Positions 1 to 8,457 of a DNA stretch of 12,074 nt are shown here, in pieces. The notes under the pieces were generated by a model. That model was given only the letters and a program-made list of their open reading frames with translations. It had not been told where the DNA came from and searched no databases. Origin of the DNA: an uncultured Lachnospiraceae bacterium (GTDB taxonomy: Bacteria > Bacillota_A > Clostridia > Lachnospirales > Lachnospiraceae); the NCBI GenBank assembly GCA_902767195.1, contig CACXGS010000084.1, positions 1 through 12,074 on the forward strand, read 5' to 3'. Numbering within the stretch: the stretch's first letter is position 1; each line of letters starts with the position of its first letter. The position numbers and the translations under genes are program-made.

Positions 1-2778
1 CTGGACCGCTTTGCCTTTATCGGTGCCAGCGGTACTATCTATACTTCGACAGGACCCACGAATGATATCGGTCAGTATTCTTTCGATTACAAGACCATAA
101 CAGAGGCGGATATCTCCGTGCGTGTCACAGAAGAGGGTAAAAAGAAAGTAGTCATTGCCACTCCCATTAAACACAGAGCCTTTCTGGATGACACTCTGGT
201 TGTCTGCTTTATGGAGATCGATATGAAACAGATGCTCCAGGGAGTTTCCATGCAGTCCAGTGACGGGGATACGACTTTCTGTAATATATACACCAGTCAG
301 GGAGATCCTCTGACCGACACCGTTCTGGGTGGAGATGCCAGCGAGGCCAATCTGCTGGAAGCTCTCAAAAAAGCTGAGATGGAAAAGGGGGAATCCCTGG
401 AAAAGGTAAAGGCTGATTTTAAGAAGGGGGTCCGGGGGAAGGTGTCTTTCCTGTACGATGGCAGGCAGGAGACCCTCAGTTACGTTCCGGTGGAAGGGAC
501 GGACTGGCTGCTTACTTATCTGATCCGGGAGAGTCTGATCAGTGACAAGATCAGTCCCATCACCAACCGGACCATGGTCAGAAGTATCATACAGTCGCTT
601 TTGACAGTTCTGGCTCTTGTTGTGATGTTCTTCTATATTATCCGCCGCAATCAGGAGAATGCCAAAGTGCTGGCGGAAAAGGAAGCCCAGGAAGCCGAGA
701 ACAGGGTCAAGCAGGAGGAGATGGAACAGCGTCTGGTCCTGCAGGAAGAGCTTCTGGCCAGAAAGGAACAGAGCGAGCAGCAGAACCGTATGATCACAGC
801 TCTGTCCTCGGATTACCGCAGTGTGTATTATGTGGAGCTGGATAAGAACCATGGAGTCTGTTATCAGGCCAGAACGGACCTGCCCGGCCTCAAAATCGGA
901 GAAAGCTTCCATTATCTTGACGCAGTGACTGCTTACTGCAATCACTATGTCATGGAGCCTTACCGTGAGGAATTTCTGGAATTTATCCAGCCGGAGACTA
1001 TCCAGGAGAAATTAAAAGATAATCCGGTAATCTCTTACCGCTATATGATCTGCATTGACGGAAAAGAGTCCTGGGAAATCGTCAAATTTGCCGGTGTGCG
1101 CGATGCCGATGAGGAAGATGGCACTATCGTGAAAAGCGTAGGCGCCTGCTTTGTCGATGTGGACGAGGAGACCAGGAGGGATCTGGAGCAGAAACAGGCC
1201 TTAAGTGACGCTTTGGAGACGGCGGAGCAGGCCAATCAGGCCAAGACCGCATTTCTTTCAAATATGAGTCATGAGATCCGGACTCCTATGAACGCTATTA
1301 TCGGTCTTAATAATATCGCAGCCAATGATCCGGAGACTCCGGATAGAACCAGAGAGTATCTGGAGAAGATCGGATCTTCGGCAGAGCACCTTTTATATCT
1401 GATTAACGATATTCTGGATATGTCCCGGATCGAGTCCGGCCGGATGACCATCAAGAATGAGGAGTTCTCCTTCTCGGAGCTTCTGGCCACAGTCAACACT
1501 CTGATCAGCGGTCAGTGTACGGATCAGGGACTGGAGTATCATTGTCATATCCAGGGAGAAGTGGATAACTATTATGTTGGCGATAAAATAAAACTGCGTC
1601 AGGTCCTTGTCAACATCCTCAGCAATGCCGTGAAATTTACCCCGACCGGGGGCAGTGTGGACTTTACGGTGGAGAGGATTGCCCGTTTCGAGAACAAGTC
1701 CGCTCTGCGCTTTACCATTCGGGATACCGGTATCGGTATGAACAAGGAATTTCTGCCTAAAATCTTTGACACCTTCAGCCAGGAAGATTCTTCTACCACC
1801 AGCAAGTATGGAAGCTCCGGCCTTGGCATGGCCATAACAAAAAGTATCGTGGAAATGATGAACGGTACGATTGAAGTAGACAGTGAAAAAGGCAAAGGTA
1901 CCACATTTGTTGTAACCGTTACTCTTATGAACGGAGTTGACCGCGATGAGGAAGATGAGACAGACATCCGCCCGGATGAACTGTCCGTGCTGATTGTGGA
2001 TGATGACCCTGTCGCCTGTGAGCACGCCAAGCTGGTACTGGAGAAAGCGGGGATTGCGGCAGAGACGGCTGCCTCCGGCATGGAGGCCATTGAGAAGGTC
2101 AAACTCAGACATGCAAGACGGGAGCCCTATAATCTGATATTGGTAGACTGGCAGATGCCTGAGATGGACGGCGTTGAGACCACCAGGAGAATGCGTGAGA
2201 TTATCGGGCATGAGTCGGCGATTATCATTCTCACGGCTTATCGCTGGGATGACATTCTGGAGGAGGCTCTGGGGGTCGGCGTGGACAGCTTTATTCCCAA
2301 ACCTCTCTTTGCCAGCACCCTTCTTGACGAGTTTAAGAGTGCCATCCAGAGGAAGGGAATCAGGTACGGAAAGAAAAAGAATAAGGCAGATCTTGACGGC
2401 CGTCAGATTCTGCTGGCGGAGGATATCGAGATCAATGCAGAAATCATGCTGATGGTCCTTGAGACAAGAAATATGAAAGCTGATCTGGCTGTGAACGGAA
2501 AGATTGCCCTGGAAATGTTTAAGGAACATGAACCGGGATACTATGACGCTATTCTCATGGATATGCGTATGCCGGAGATGGATGGTCTGGAGGCAACCAG
2601 AGCTATCCGGGCCCTGGACCGGCCGGATGCGAAAGAGATTCCGATTATAGCACTGACGGCCAATGCCTTTGATGAAGATGTACAGCGAAGTCTTCAGGCA
2701 GGCCTGGATGCGCATTTGTCCAAACCGGTCCAGCCGGAAGCTTTATTTGAGACTCTGGAGAGCCTGATCAAACAATGA
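1..2778 (+). CDS. Hybrid sensor histidine kinase with two receiver domains (5' partial)
   Basis: The frame is open from base 1, so the true start lies upstream; a GTG at 118 is internal. The visible 925 residues (numbered from base 1) begin in an extracytoplasmic sensor segment (about 1-194), followed by one membrane helix (about 195-214), a Glu/Gln-rich coiled coil (217-262) and a PAS-like region (about 262-385). The kinase core has the H box [10 protein letters not shown] with phospho-acceptor His424, N box around Asn542, G1 DTGIGM at 575 and a GSSGLGM G2 box near 604. Receiver 1 has acidic residues near 667, Asp716, Thr745 and Lys767; receiver 2 has Glu807/Asp808, Asp854, Thr886 and Lys908, so both look active. 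Such proteins autophosphorylate on His and pass phosphate to Asp at the inner membrane face. There is no HPt domain and no output domain, so the partner must be elsewhere. The ligand cannot be read from the sequence. Confidence 0.95.
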   Translation: MDRFAFIGASGTIYTSTGPTNDIGQYSFDYKTITEADISVRVTEEGKKKVVIATPIKHRAFLDDTLVVCFMEIDMKQMLQGVSMQSSDGDTTFCNIYTSQGDPLTDTVLGGDASEANLLEALKKAEMEKGESLEKVKADFKKGVRGKVSFLYDGRQETLSYVPVEGTDWLLTYLIRESLISDKISPITNRTMVRSIIQSLLTVLALVVMFFYIIRRNQENAKVLAEKEAQEAENRVKQEEMEQRLVLQEELLARKEQSEQQNRMITALSSDYRSVYYVELDKNHGVCYQARTDLPGLKIGESFHYLDAVTAYCNHYVMEPYREEFLEFIQPETIQEKLKDNPVISYRYMICIDGKESWEIVKFAGVRDADEEDGTIVKSVGACFVDVDEETRRDLEQKQALSDALETAEQANQAKTAFLSNMSHEIRTPMNAIIGLNNIAANDPETPDRTREYLEKIGSSAEHLLYLINDILDMSRIESGRMTIKNEEFSFSELLATVNTLISGQCTDQGLEYHCHIQGEVDNYYVGDKIKLRQVLVNILSNAVKFTPTGGSVDFTVERIARFENKSALRFTIRDTGIGMNKEFLPKIFDTFSQEDSSTTSKYGSSGLGMAITKSIVEMMNGTIEVDSEKGKGTTFVVTVTLMNGVDRDEEDETDIRPDELSVLIVDDDPVACEHAKLVLEKAGIAAETAASGMEAIEKVKLRHARREPYNLILVDWQMPEMDGVETTRRMREIIGHESAIIILTAYRWDDILEEALGVGVDSFIPKPLFASTLLDEFKSAIQRKGIRYGKKKNKADLDGRQILLAEDIEINAEIMLMVLETRNMKADLAVNGKIALEMFKEHEPGYYDAILMDMRMPEMDGLEATRAIRALDRPDAKEIPIIALTANAFDEDVQRSLQAGLDAHLSKPVQPEALFETLESLIKQ

Positions 2779-2812
2779 TGGTGACAGGAAATGCAATAAG
2801 GAGCGATAATTT

Positions 2813-5632
2813 ATGAAACATAATAATAGAGATATTGCAAAACCTCTGGACCGGTATCTGTCACCGGTTGATGTATGGGCTATGGCCTTCGGCTGTATGG
2901 TCGGCTGGGGTGTGTTTGCCATGCCCGGGAACACCTTTCTTCCTGTGGCAGGACCTGCGGGAACAATCATTTCCATGTTGATCGGCATGGCGATCATGCT
3001 GGTCATAGGAAATAATCTCGCCTATCTGATGGGGCGTTCAAATATGACCGGCGGTGTATACACTTACACGAAAGAGGCTTTCGGACGGGATCACGCTTTT
3101 TTAAGCTGCTGGTTTCTCTGCCTCTCTTACCTGACCATTGTCTTCCTGAACGGGACAGCTCTGTTTTTTGTGGTAAGGATCCTGATGAAAGAATCCATTC
3201 ACGAAGAAATGCATTACACCATTGCCGGCAATACCATCTATCTTGTTGAGGCTGTAGTTTCCGTGCTTGTACTTGCGGGCGTGGGAATACTCTTTATCTG
3301 TGCCAAAGCAGTCTTGCAGAGACTGCACACCATTTTTTCCATTATCCTCTTTGCAGGGATTCTGGTAGTGGCATTTTTCTGTATTCCCCATATCATGTCG
3401 GTGGGAGTCCTGACTTCCTTTGGCATTACCGGGGCCGGCAAAGCCTATGCCGTGTTCAGCCTTATTGTTCTGGCACCCTGGGCTTTCGTGGGATTCGAAG
3501 TGGTGTCCTTTGATACGGCCCATTTTGCTTTCCCTGTCCGCTGGTCCAGGAAGGTCCTGATCATATCCATCGTTATGGCTGCGGCTGCTTATATTTCCAT
3601 GGCCCTGGTAAGTGTCTCATCCATACCGGATGGATTCTCTTCCTGGCAGGCCTATTTTTCCGGTCTTGGGGATCTGGAGGGGGTTGCCTCAATCCCGACT
3701 TTTCACGCTGCCAGAGCGATTATGGGACCTTTCGGTCTGACGGTTATGGCATTGACAGCTGTGTCGGCGATCATGACCGGAATCATCGGAGGATACCGGG
3801 CTACGACCCGTGTTCTGTCCACGATGGCGGAAGACCGTATTTTATCGGAAATGTTTTCCAAAACATCGGTTAGTATTTTCTTTATCATGGCACTGTCCAT
3901 CTTCCTTTCTCTTCTGGGAAGAAATACCCTGAACTGGTTTGTGGACCTGACTTCCTTCGGAGCGATTGTCGGTTTCGGTTACGCCTCCGCAGCAGCTTAC
4001 AAGATTGCCGGCATGGAAGGGAACAAAAGGACTGTGGCAACCGGTATGATTGGTACGGTTATATCCGTGATTCTGGCGATCGTACAGCTGGTACCTCATC
4101 TGGCAGTTATGGAGGCCATGGGAAGCGAAGCCTTTTTCCTGTTGTCCCTCTGGTGTCTTCTTGGATTTGTATTTTACTGGAGGACGGTAACCAAAAGCAC
4201 TCTGACGGAATTCAGCGGTATGTCCACGTCGGGAGTTGTTCTCTTTTCCCTTCTTTTGTATTCCGCCCTGATGTGGATGGCAAAACAGCTGATGGCCGGA
4301 GAAAACGCGGAGGCCATGAAAAGATTTCTCTCCTGGGGAGGTATTGTTCTGCTCATCATCATATTTGTCGGACTGGCAGTCATGCTTTATATGCAGCAGG
4401 TGGTCCGGGAGAAGCATGAAGCAGTGGAGAGGGAAAAGATCCATGCCGTTGAGAGCAGCCTGGCCAAAAGCCAGTTCCTCTTTAATATGTCCCATGATAT
4501 CCGCACACCCATGAACGCCATTATCGGCTATACCAATCTGGCCATGAAGGAGGAATCTTCCCCGGAGATATGTGAATATCTCAAGAAGATTGAAGGATCA
4601 AGCCAGCATCTCCTTGCCCTGATCAATGATATCCTGGAAATGAGCCGGATCGAGAGCGGTACAATCGAGCTGGAGTTTGTCCCAACGGATCTGTGCGCAG
4701 TCTTCGACGGCATGCGGGATCTCTTTTCCGAGCAGATGAAGGAGAAGAATCTGGATTATCAGGTCCACACTGAACAGATTAAAAACCGATATGTCTGGTG
4801 CGACCGCAAGAATCTGAACCGGGTCCTGCTGAACATTTTAAGCAATGCCTATAAATTTACACCGGAGGGTGGTTCCATCACTGCCTCCCTCTTTGAAGCC
4901 GGCAGTGGAGAGAATGGTTACTCCACCTATGAGATCCATGTTCAGGACACCGGCATCGGCATGTCAAGAGAATTTGTCGAGAAAATGTTCCACGCTTTTG
5001 AGAGAGAGAGGACTTCCACCGCCAGCGGGATCGAGGGTACGGGACTGGGTCTGTCCATCACAAAGAGTATTGTGGATCTGATGGGAGGTACCATTGAAGT
5101 AATGACAGCACCCGGCTCCGGAACAAAGTTCATTATCCGGCTGAAACTTCAGCTGGCCCGGGAAAAAGACATACCGGATGCGGAGAAGAGTCAGGACAAA
5201 GAAGAAAAGGAGACAGCTTCCAAAGAGCGGGAGATCGATTACTCTACAAAAAGAATTCTTCTGGTGGAGGATAATATCGTCAATATGGAGATTGCCAACA
5301 TCATTCTCAGCCAGACAGGATTTAAAGTGGAAACGGCGGAGAACGGAAAGATTGCCGTGGATATGGTCGCCGGATCGGAGCCGGGCTACTATGATGCCAT
5401 ACTGATGGACATCCAGATGCCTGAGATGGACGGCTATGAGGCCACAAGAACGATTCGGGCTCTGCCCGACAGCAGGCTTTCAAAGATTCCTATCCTGGCC
5501 ATGACCGCCAACGCCTTCAAAGAAGATGAAGAAGCCTGTATGCAGGCCGGCATGCAGGCCCATATCGCGAAGCCCATCGATGTGGCAAAGATGATAGAGA
5601 CATTAACCAATGTATTGTTGGAAGCGGAGTAA
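2813..5632 (+). CDS. APC-type amino-acid permease fused to histidine kinase and receiver
   Basis: 939 residues; the ATG follows AAGGAG at 2798-2803 and lies 34 bp after the first kinase, probably in the same operon. Residues 1 to about 460 read as an APC-superfamily (LeuT-fold) permease with about twelve membrane helices. The helix 1 glycine motif GWGVF (31-35) and a helix 6 motif with Trp223 and GFE at 227-229 support this. Two further hydrophobic helices (about 473-490 and 509-535) and a short coiled linker lead to a kinase core: [10 protein letters not shown] with His561, N box Asn678, G1 Asp712, G2 GTGLGL 742-747. A charged linker (about 780-812) leads to a receiver with Glu819/Asp820, Asp866, Thr898 and Lys920. 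The reading frame is continuous, so this is a real fusion, not a sequencing join. The architecture parallels CbrA, in which an SLC5-type transporter is fused to a kinase. By inference, the permease part senses or imports an amino acid or amine and controls the kinase; the substrate is unknown. Confidence 0.93.
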   Translation: MKHNNRDIAKPLDRYLSPVDVWAMAFGCMVGWGVFAMPGNTFLPVAGPAGTIISMLIGMAIMLVIGNNLAYLMGRSNMTGGVYTYTKEAFGRDHAFLSCWFLCLSYLTIVFLNGTALFFVVRILMKESIHEEMHYTIAGNTIYLVEAVVSVLVLAGVGILFICAKAVLQRLHTIFSIILFAGILVVAFFCIPHIMSVGVLTSFGITGAGKAYAVFSLIVLAPWAFVGFEVVSFDTAHFAFPVRWSRKVLIISIVMAAAAYISMALVSVSSIPDGFSSWQAYFSGLGDLEGVASIPTFHAARAIMGPFGLTVMALTAVSAIMTGIIGGYRATTRVLSTMAEDRILSEMFSKTSVSIFFIMALSIFLSLLGRNTLNWFVDLTSFGAIVGFGYASAAAYKIAGMEGNKRTVATGMIGTVISVILAIVQLVPHLAVMEAMGSEAFFLLSLWCLLGFVFYWRTVTKSTLTEFSGMSTSGVVLFSLLLYSALMWMAKQLMAGENAEAMKRFLSWGGIVLLIIIFVGLAVMLYMQQVVREKHEAVEREKIHAVESSLAKSQFLFNMSHDIRTPMNAIIGYTNLAMKEESSPEICEYLKKIEGSSQHLLALINDILEMSRIESGTIELEFVPTDLCAVFDGMRDLFSEQMKEKNLDYQVHTEQIKNRYVWCDRKNLNRVLLNILSNAYKFTPEGGSITASLFEAGSGENGYSTYEIHVQDTGIGMSREFVEKMFHAFERERTSTASGIEGTGLGLSITKSIVDLMGGTIEVMTAPGSGTKFIIRLKLQLAREKDIPDAEKSQDKEEKETASKEREIDYSTKRILLVEDNIVNMEIANIILSQTGFKVETAENGKIAVDMVAGSEPGYYDAILMDIQMPEMDGYEATRTIRALPDSRLSKIPILAMTANAFKEDEEACMQAGMQAHIAKPIDVAKMIETLTNVLLEAE

Positions 5633-5636
5633 ATAA

Positions 5637-5680
5637 GTACCGGGTACCTTGATTTTTTTAAGGTACCCGGTACCCTTTCT
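5637..5680 (+). terminator. Hairpin terminator after the permease-kinase gene
   Basis: A perfect 14-bp stem (5637-5650 pairing with 5660-5673) encloses a nine-base loop, G-A followed by seven Ts. The stem is built from GGTACC-type palindromes. It starts four bases after the stop codon and is followed by CCTTTCT, a weak T tract; the longest T run is in the loop instead. Its position between the stop codon and a strong promoter supports a terminator role, though the tail is not classical. Confidence 0.65.
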
Positions 5681-5681
5681 A

Positions 5682-5710
5682 TTGACCATTGCGGCTGGGG
5701 CAAGTATAAT
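5682..5710 (+). promoter_or_regulatory. SigA-type promoter for the acyltransferase-GTPase unit
   Basis: TTGACC (5682-5687), a 17-bp spacer and a perfect TATAAT (5705-5710). Transcription should begin near 5717, giving a leader of only about 20 bases that is mostly ribosome binding site. It lies directly downstream of the hairpin, so the next two genes look independently and strongly expressed. Confidence 0.82.
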
Positions 5711-5738
5711 AGAAAGTGGGTACAAAGGAGGTGAGCGC

Positions 5739-7058
5739 ATGGACCGCAAATATCACAAAGTGTATGATTGTGACCGGCTTTTTTACTATTTTTTCTCAGG
5801 TGATGAAAGCTGCAGTCTTGTCCTGCGCCTTACCCTGAATATCCGGATTGACAGAGGGATTCTGAAGAGAGCTCTGATTAAGACTCTGGAGCGTTTCCCC
5901 AACTTCCGGCAGACTCCTGTCCTTGACCGGCAGGGATTCCTTCGTACCAGAGATAATGATCAGGAGCCGGAGATTTATGCTTATGATCCGAATCCGGTGA
6001 ATCTGGGGACCAATGAGACCCGCGGATATCTTTTCCGGGTCATGACCGAGGGGAATACACTTTGGATCTCCGTATTCCACGGTGTCTGTGACGGAAGAGG
6101 CTATATGATGTTCATCCGGACTCTGCTTTACTGGTATTTCAGTATGGCCGGCTTTCCGGTCAGGGAGAATGGGGATAAGATTCTTACCGACACACTTCCC
6201 GCAGATCCTTCCGAGACAGCGGATCCTTTCGAGAGTCTTCCTGATGTGGAGCCTGCGGAAAACCCATTTAAGCCGGGTAACAAAAAGCATATCTTCTATC
6301 TTCCGGATAAGGTGAAGATGTCCGGGCCTTTGCGCAGTGACGGCATCTTCCGCTATGTGCTGGATACAAAGAGACTGGTTGAACTGTCCAAAGAGGCAGG
6401 AACCACAGTGGATAATTATTTCCACCTGCTCACAGCCAGAACCATCCGGGACAGCTATGATGTCGGAGACAAGCTGATCGCCGGCATGGGAGCGGTGGAT
6501 CTTCGGCCCTATTATGACAGCAGATATCTTCAGAATCTGAGAGAGCTGTTCTGGGTATATTATTCCGGAGAGCTTCTGGAGCATCCGGATCGGGATGTGG
6601 CAGAGTTTATCCATAAGGAGTTCAAGGTGCCGCAGCTTTGCAAGGAGAATTTTGACGGTGTCCAGGCGGCCAGCAGGGCTTCTATGGGCCAGATGCTCGG
6701 ATTCCCCCTGGCCCTTAAGCAGGGACGGGATATTTTAAGACAGGCCTATTGGGATTCTACCGATCTGAACGTCACTTATTTTACAACCAATCTGGGGCGA
6801 TTTGATCTGGGAGAAGATATTGACCGCTTTGTGGAAGAAGCAGACATTTACGGACCGGATATTTTCCGCTGTCCATGTATGCTGATCCTGACCCAGGGGG
6901 AGGAGACCACAGTGAATCTTTCCCAGCGCCATATGGGAAGGTACTTCCCAGGCAGGCTCAGAGAAACCTTTAAGAAGAAAGGTTTGCTGATCCGGGCCGA
7001 GATGGGCTGTCTGCATCAGAGCGACTGTTTGTGTATCGATAAGCTTCCTGTTGAGTAG
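5739..7058 (+). CDS. HxxxDG-motif acyltransferase/condensation-like protein
   Basis: 439 residues. The ATG at 5739 is chosen because AAAGGAGGTG (5724-5733) lies just upstream; the frame extends back to 5649, but that start would lie inside the hairpin and upstream of the promoter. The protein resembles the CoA-dependent acyltransferase superfamily (NRPS condensation domains, PapA-like enzymes, alcohol acetyltransferases). It has an N-terminal half with a YFFS-type opening and a catalytic-type motif H114-G-V-C-D118-G119, then a second half with a TTNLGRFDLG segment typical of the family's C-terminal lobe. Its length suits a single free-standing enzyme; there is no carrier or adenylation domain and no signal peptide, so it is probably cytosolic. 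The expected reaction is acyl transfer to an alcohol or amine, but donor and acceptor are unknown. It is followed 19 bp later by a EutP-like GTPase and shares its promoter. The superfamily call is fairly secure; the exact function is not. Confidence 0.8.
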   Translation: MDRKYHKVYDCDRLFYYFFSGDESCSLVLRLTLNIRIDRGILKRALIKTLERFPNFRQTPVLDRQGFLRTRDNDQEPEIYAYDPNPVNLGTNETRGYLFRVMTEGNTLWISVFHGVCDGRGYMMFIRTLLYWYFSMAGFPVRENGDKILTDTLPADPSETADPFESLPDVEPAENPFKPGNKKHIFYLPDKVKMSGPLRSDGIFRYVLDTKRLVELSKEAGTTVDNYFHLLTARTIRDSYDVGDKLIAGMGAVDLRPYYDSRYLQNLRELFWVYYSGELLEHPDRDVAEFIHKEFKVPQLCKENFDGVQAASRASMGQMLGFPLALKQGRDILRQAYWDSTDLNVTYFTTNLGRFDLGEDIDRFVEEADIYGPDIFRCPCMLILTQGEETTVNLSQRHMGRYFPGRLRETFKKKGLLIRAEMGCLHQSDCLCIDKLPVE

Positions 7059-7077
7059 GACTTGAGGAGATGTTATT

Positions 7078-7614
7078 ATGCGTAAGATCATGTTTGTGGG
7101 ACGGAGCGAATCCGGGAAAACTACGATCATGCAGGCCATGAAAGGCGAGAAGATCGTTTATCATAAGACCCAGTATATTAACCATTACGATGTGGTTATC
7201 GATACACCCGGTGAGTATGCTGAGACCAAGGAACTTTCCTCTGCCCTGGCCATATACGGTGCGGAGGCGGACGTCATCGGACTTTTGATGAGTGCCACGG
7301 AACCCTATTCTCTGTATCCTCCGAATGTGGTATCCGTCAGTAACCGGGAGATTGTCGGTGTGGTGACCAAGATCGACCACTGGGCCGCAGACCCGGAGCA
7401 GGCAGCGGAGTGGCTTCGTATCGCCGGCTGCAAGAAGATTTTCTATACCAGTGCCTACACCGGAGAAGGAATTGCGGATATTCTGGAATATCTTAAGGAA
7501 TCCATCGATGTCCTTCCCTGGGAGGAAGCCAAGAAAGAGTATGACAATATCGGATACGGACCGGGAGAGAGCGATAAGATGACCAGGAAGATGGAGAGGG
7601 CTCTGTCTTTATAG
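7078..7614 (+). CDS. eutP: EutP/PduV-family small GTPase
   Basis: 178 residues; GAGGAG (7064-7069) precedes the ATG by 8 bases. G-protein motifs are all visible: P-loop GRSESGKTT (8-16), switch II DTPGEY (42-47), TKID (97-100) and TSA (123-125). The DTPGEY motif and overall size are characteristic of EutP/PduV proteins, which normally sit in ethanolamine or propanediol utilization (microcompartment) operons and whose role is poorly defined. Here there are no ammonia-lyase, dehydratase or shell genes in the window; the partner is an HxxxDG acyltransferase 19 bp upstream. The family core ends near residue 144, leaving about 34 extra C-terminal residues, charged and glycine-containing. The P-loop has Glu where many relatives have Gly (GRSGSGKTT). 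GTP binding and hydrolysis is well supported; a role in ethanolamine use is not. Confidence 0.88.
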   Translation: MRKIMFVGRSESGKTTIMQAMKGEKIVYHKTQYINHYDVVIDTPGEYAETKELSSALAIYGAEADVIGLLMSATEPYSLYPPNVVSVSNREIVGVVTKIDHWAADPEQAAEWLRIAGCKKIFYTSAYTGEGIADILEYLKESIDVLPWEEAKKEYDNIGYGPGESDKMTRKMERALSL

Positions 7615-7678
7615 ACCGGAGATTTGACCGGATATACATAGGATTATTGATATACGAGCCATATAGAATAAGAATACA

Positions 7679-7704
7679 AAAAGACCGACGTCTGTCGGTC
7701 TTTT
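7679..7704. terminator. Bidirectional intrinsic terminator between convergent genes
   Basis: An 11-bp perfect stem (7679-7689 with 7694-7704) and a GTCT tetraloop; the stem begins AAAA and ends TTTT. It therefore gives a GC-rich hairpin plus U run whichever strand is read, ending the GTPase gene on + and the SH3-repeat gene on -. Confidence 0.88.
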
Positions 7705-7726
7705 ATGCTATATATATTTAATCTGT

Positions 7727-8206
7727 TTAGTTAAACTGTGCGAATCTGGAAGAAATCCAGAGGCCTTTTCCCTTGTAGTTAACCTTGAACCAGTTTACAC
7801 CGCGGTTATCTCTTTTGGAAGTTCCGGCGTAGTTGAGGTTGGTTCCCTTTTTGACGGAAGTTGCTACAGCGTATTTGAGTCCCGGTCCCTTGCGAAGGTT
7901 CACATCGGAGCAGGCTTTTACGGTTTTGGTTTTGCTGAACTTTGCGTAACGGGAAGAAACCCATACACCTTTGTTCTTGTAGGATACCTTATACCAGTTC
8001 ACGCCACGGTTATCTTTCTTTGTGGATCCGGCGTAGTTGAGAGCTGTTCCCTTTTTCACGGAAGTTGTGACAGCGTATTTGAGTCCCGGTCCCTTACGAA
8101 GGTTGACGTCTCCGGTTGTAACTAACTGCTTACCTGCTGCGTGAGCGGTTACCGTAAATGCTAATACCATTGTTACCATGAATAAGAATGCTGTTAATTT
8201 TTTCAT
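7727..8206 (-). CDS. Secreted protein of two SH3b repeats
   Basis: 159 residues on the minus strand. The ATG (8204-8206) is preceded on that strand by AGAGGAG (8214-8220). Residues 1-23 form a Sec signal peptide: MKK, a hydrophobic core, and an AHA cleavage motif. The mature part is two bacterial SH3 domains, residues 33-90 and 101-158, each opening with DVNLRKGPG and containing a DNRGVNW segment. By eye, 46 of 58 positions are identical between the repeats. SH3b domains commonly bind cell-wall peptidoglycan; here there is no enzyme domain, LPXTG motif or membrane anchor. The protein is Lys/Arg-rich, which suits binding an anionic wall. It is transcribed convergently with the GTPase gene and divergently from the acidic protein gene. 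The role, for example wall binding or modulation of another hydrolase, is inferred. Confidence 0.9.
   Translation of the reverse strand: MKKLTAFLFMVTMVLAFTVTAHAAGKQLVTTGDVNLRKGPGLKYAVTTSVKKGTALNYAGSTKKDNRGVNWYKVSYKNKGVWVSSRYAKFSKTKTVKACSDVNLRKGPGLKYAVATSVKKGTNLNYAGTSKRDNRGVNWFKVNYKGKGLWISSRFAQFN
7733..7906 (-). repeat. SH3b coding repeat, second copy
   Basis: Encodes residues 101-158. It is offset by exactly 204 bp (68 codons) from the other copy; a long near-identical stretch begins at 7866 here and at 8070 there. The in-frame spacing and high DNA identity point to a tandem duplication within the gene. Confidence 0.85.
7937..8110 (-). repeat. SH3b coding repeat, first copy
   Basis: Encodes residues 33-90. 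It differs from the second copy at about 12 of 58 residues, mostly conservative changes such as Tyr/Phe, Val/Ile and Lys/Arg. Confidence 0.85.
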
Positions 8207-8288
8207 AATTGATCTCCTCTCTTTGATCTGTTTTTTTCCCCCGCTTATTTTGCAGCAGGCTTATGTGTTTTTGTTTTATGACAAGAGT

Positions 8289-8318
8289 CTATCACATGGT
8301 TTGTCACAGAACTGTCAC
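8289..8318 (+). promoter_or_regulatory. Pho-box-like direct repeats in a divergent intergenic region
   Basis: Three heptamers in the same orientation: CTATCAC (8289-8295), TTGTCAC (8301-8307) and CTGTCAC (8312-8318), at spacings of 12 and 11 bp, i.e. one helical turn each. The last two with the intervening AGAA reproduce the 7-4-7 layout of the enterobacterial Pho box (CTGTCAT repeats). Tandem direct repeats of this kind are typical for OmpR/PhoB-family response regulators. GATAGT at 8327-8332 could serve as a -10. Which gene is controlled is not decided; this is a pattern call only. Confidence 0.4.
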
Positions 8319-8349
8319 ATCGGAAGGATAGTTCGCTGACACTACCCGG

Positions 8350-8378
8350 ATGACCTTTTCTTATCTATTCTGTATAGA
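8350..8378 (+). promoter_or_regulatory. Possible promoter for the acidic-protein operon
   Basis: ATGACC (8350-8355), a 17-bp spacer and TATAGA (8373-8378). Each hexamer matches the SigA consensus at four of six positions. It would give a leader of about 75 bases. The palindromic TATAAT at 8416-8421 competes as the -10 element. Confidence 0.3.
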
Positions 8379-8409
8379 ATATAGGAAAAGAATATGATAG
8401 AATGAATAA

Positions 8410-8423
8410 CGATTATATAATCG
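8410..8423. promoter_or_regulatory. 14-bp perfect palindrome containing TATAAT
   Basis: CGATTATATAATCG is its own reverse complement and contains TATAAT on both strands (8416-8421 on +, 8412-8417 on -). It ends 34 bp before the ATG of the acidic protein. It could be a -10 element with a poor -35, a repressor operator, or both; a second ATAATC follows at 8425-8430. Confidence 0.4.
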
Positions 8424-8457
8424 ATAATCTGTTTTTGATGGAAGAAAGGAAAGATCT

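Noticed and set aside
1393..2715. Long minus-strand open frame (440 codons) opposite the first kinase
   Set aside because: It lies fully antisense to conserved kinase and receiver domains, has no ribosome binding site, and its product has no recognisable domain; it is a by-product of the codon pattern of the real gene.
5649..5738. Upstream extension of the acyltransferase frame
   Set aside because: It would start within the hairpin and upstream of the promoter; the ATG at 5739 has an excellent ribosome binding site.
5796..6614. Minus-strand open frame opposite the acyltransferase
   Set aside because: Fully antisense to a gene with a strong promoter, ribosome binding site and recognisable catalytic motif; no supporting signals of its own.
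5739..7614. Ethanolamine or propanediol microcompartment operon
   Set aside because: Only a EutP-like GTPase is present; no shell, lyase, dehydratase or dehydrogenase genes are visible in the window.
7624..7653. TTGACC with a TGATAT 18 bp downstream, after the GTPase gene
   Set aside because: The -10 match is weak and any transcript would reach the terminator within about 50 bases; probably chance.
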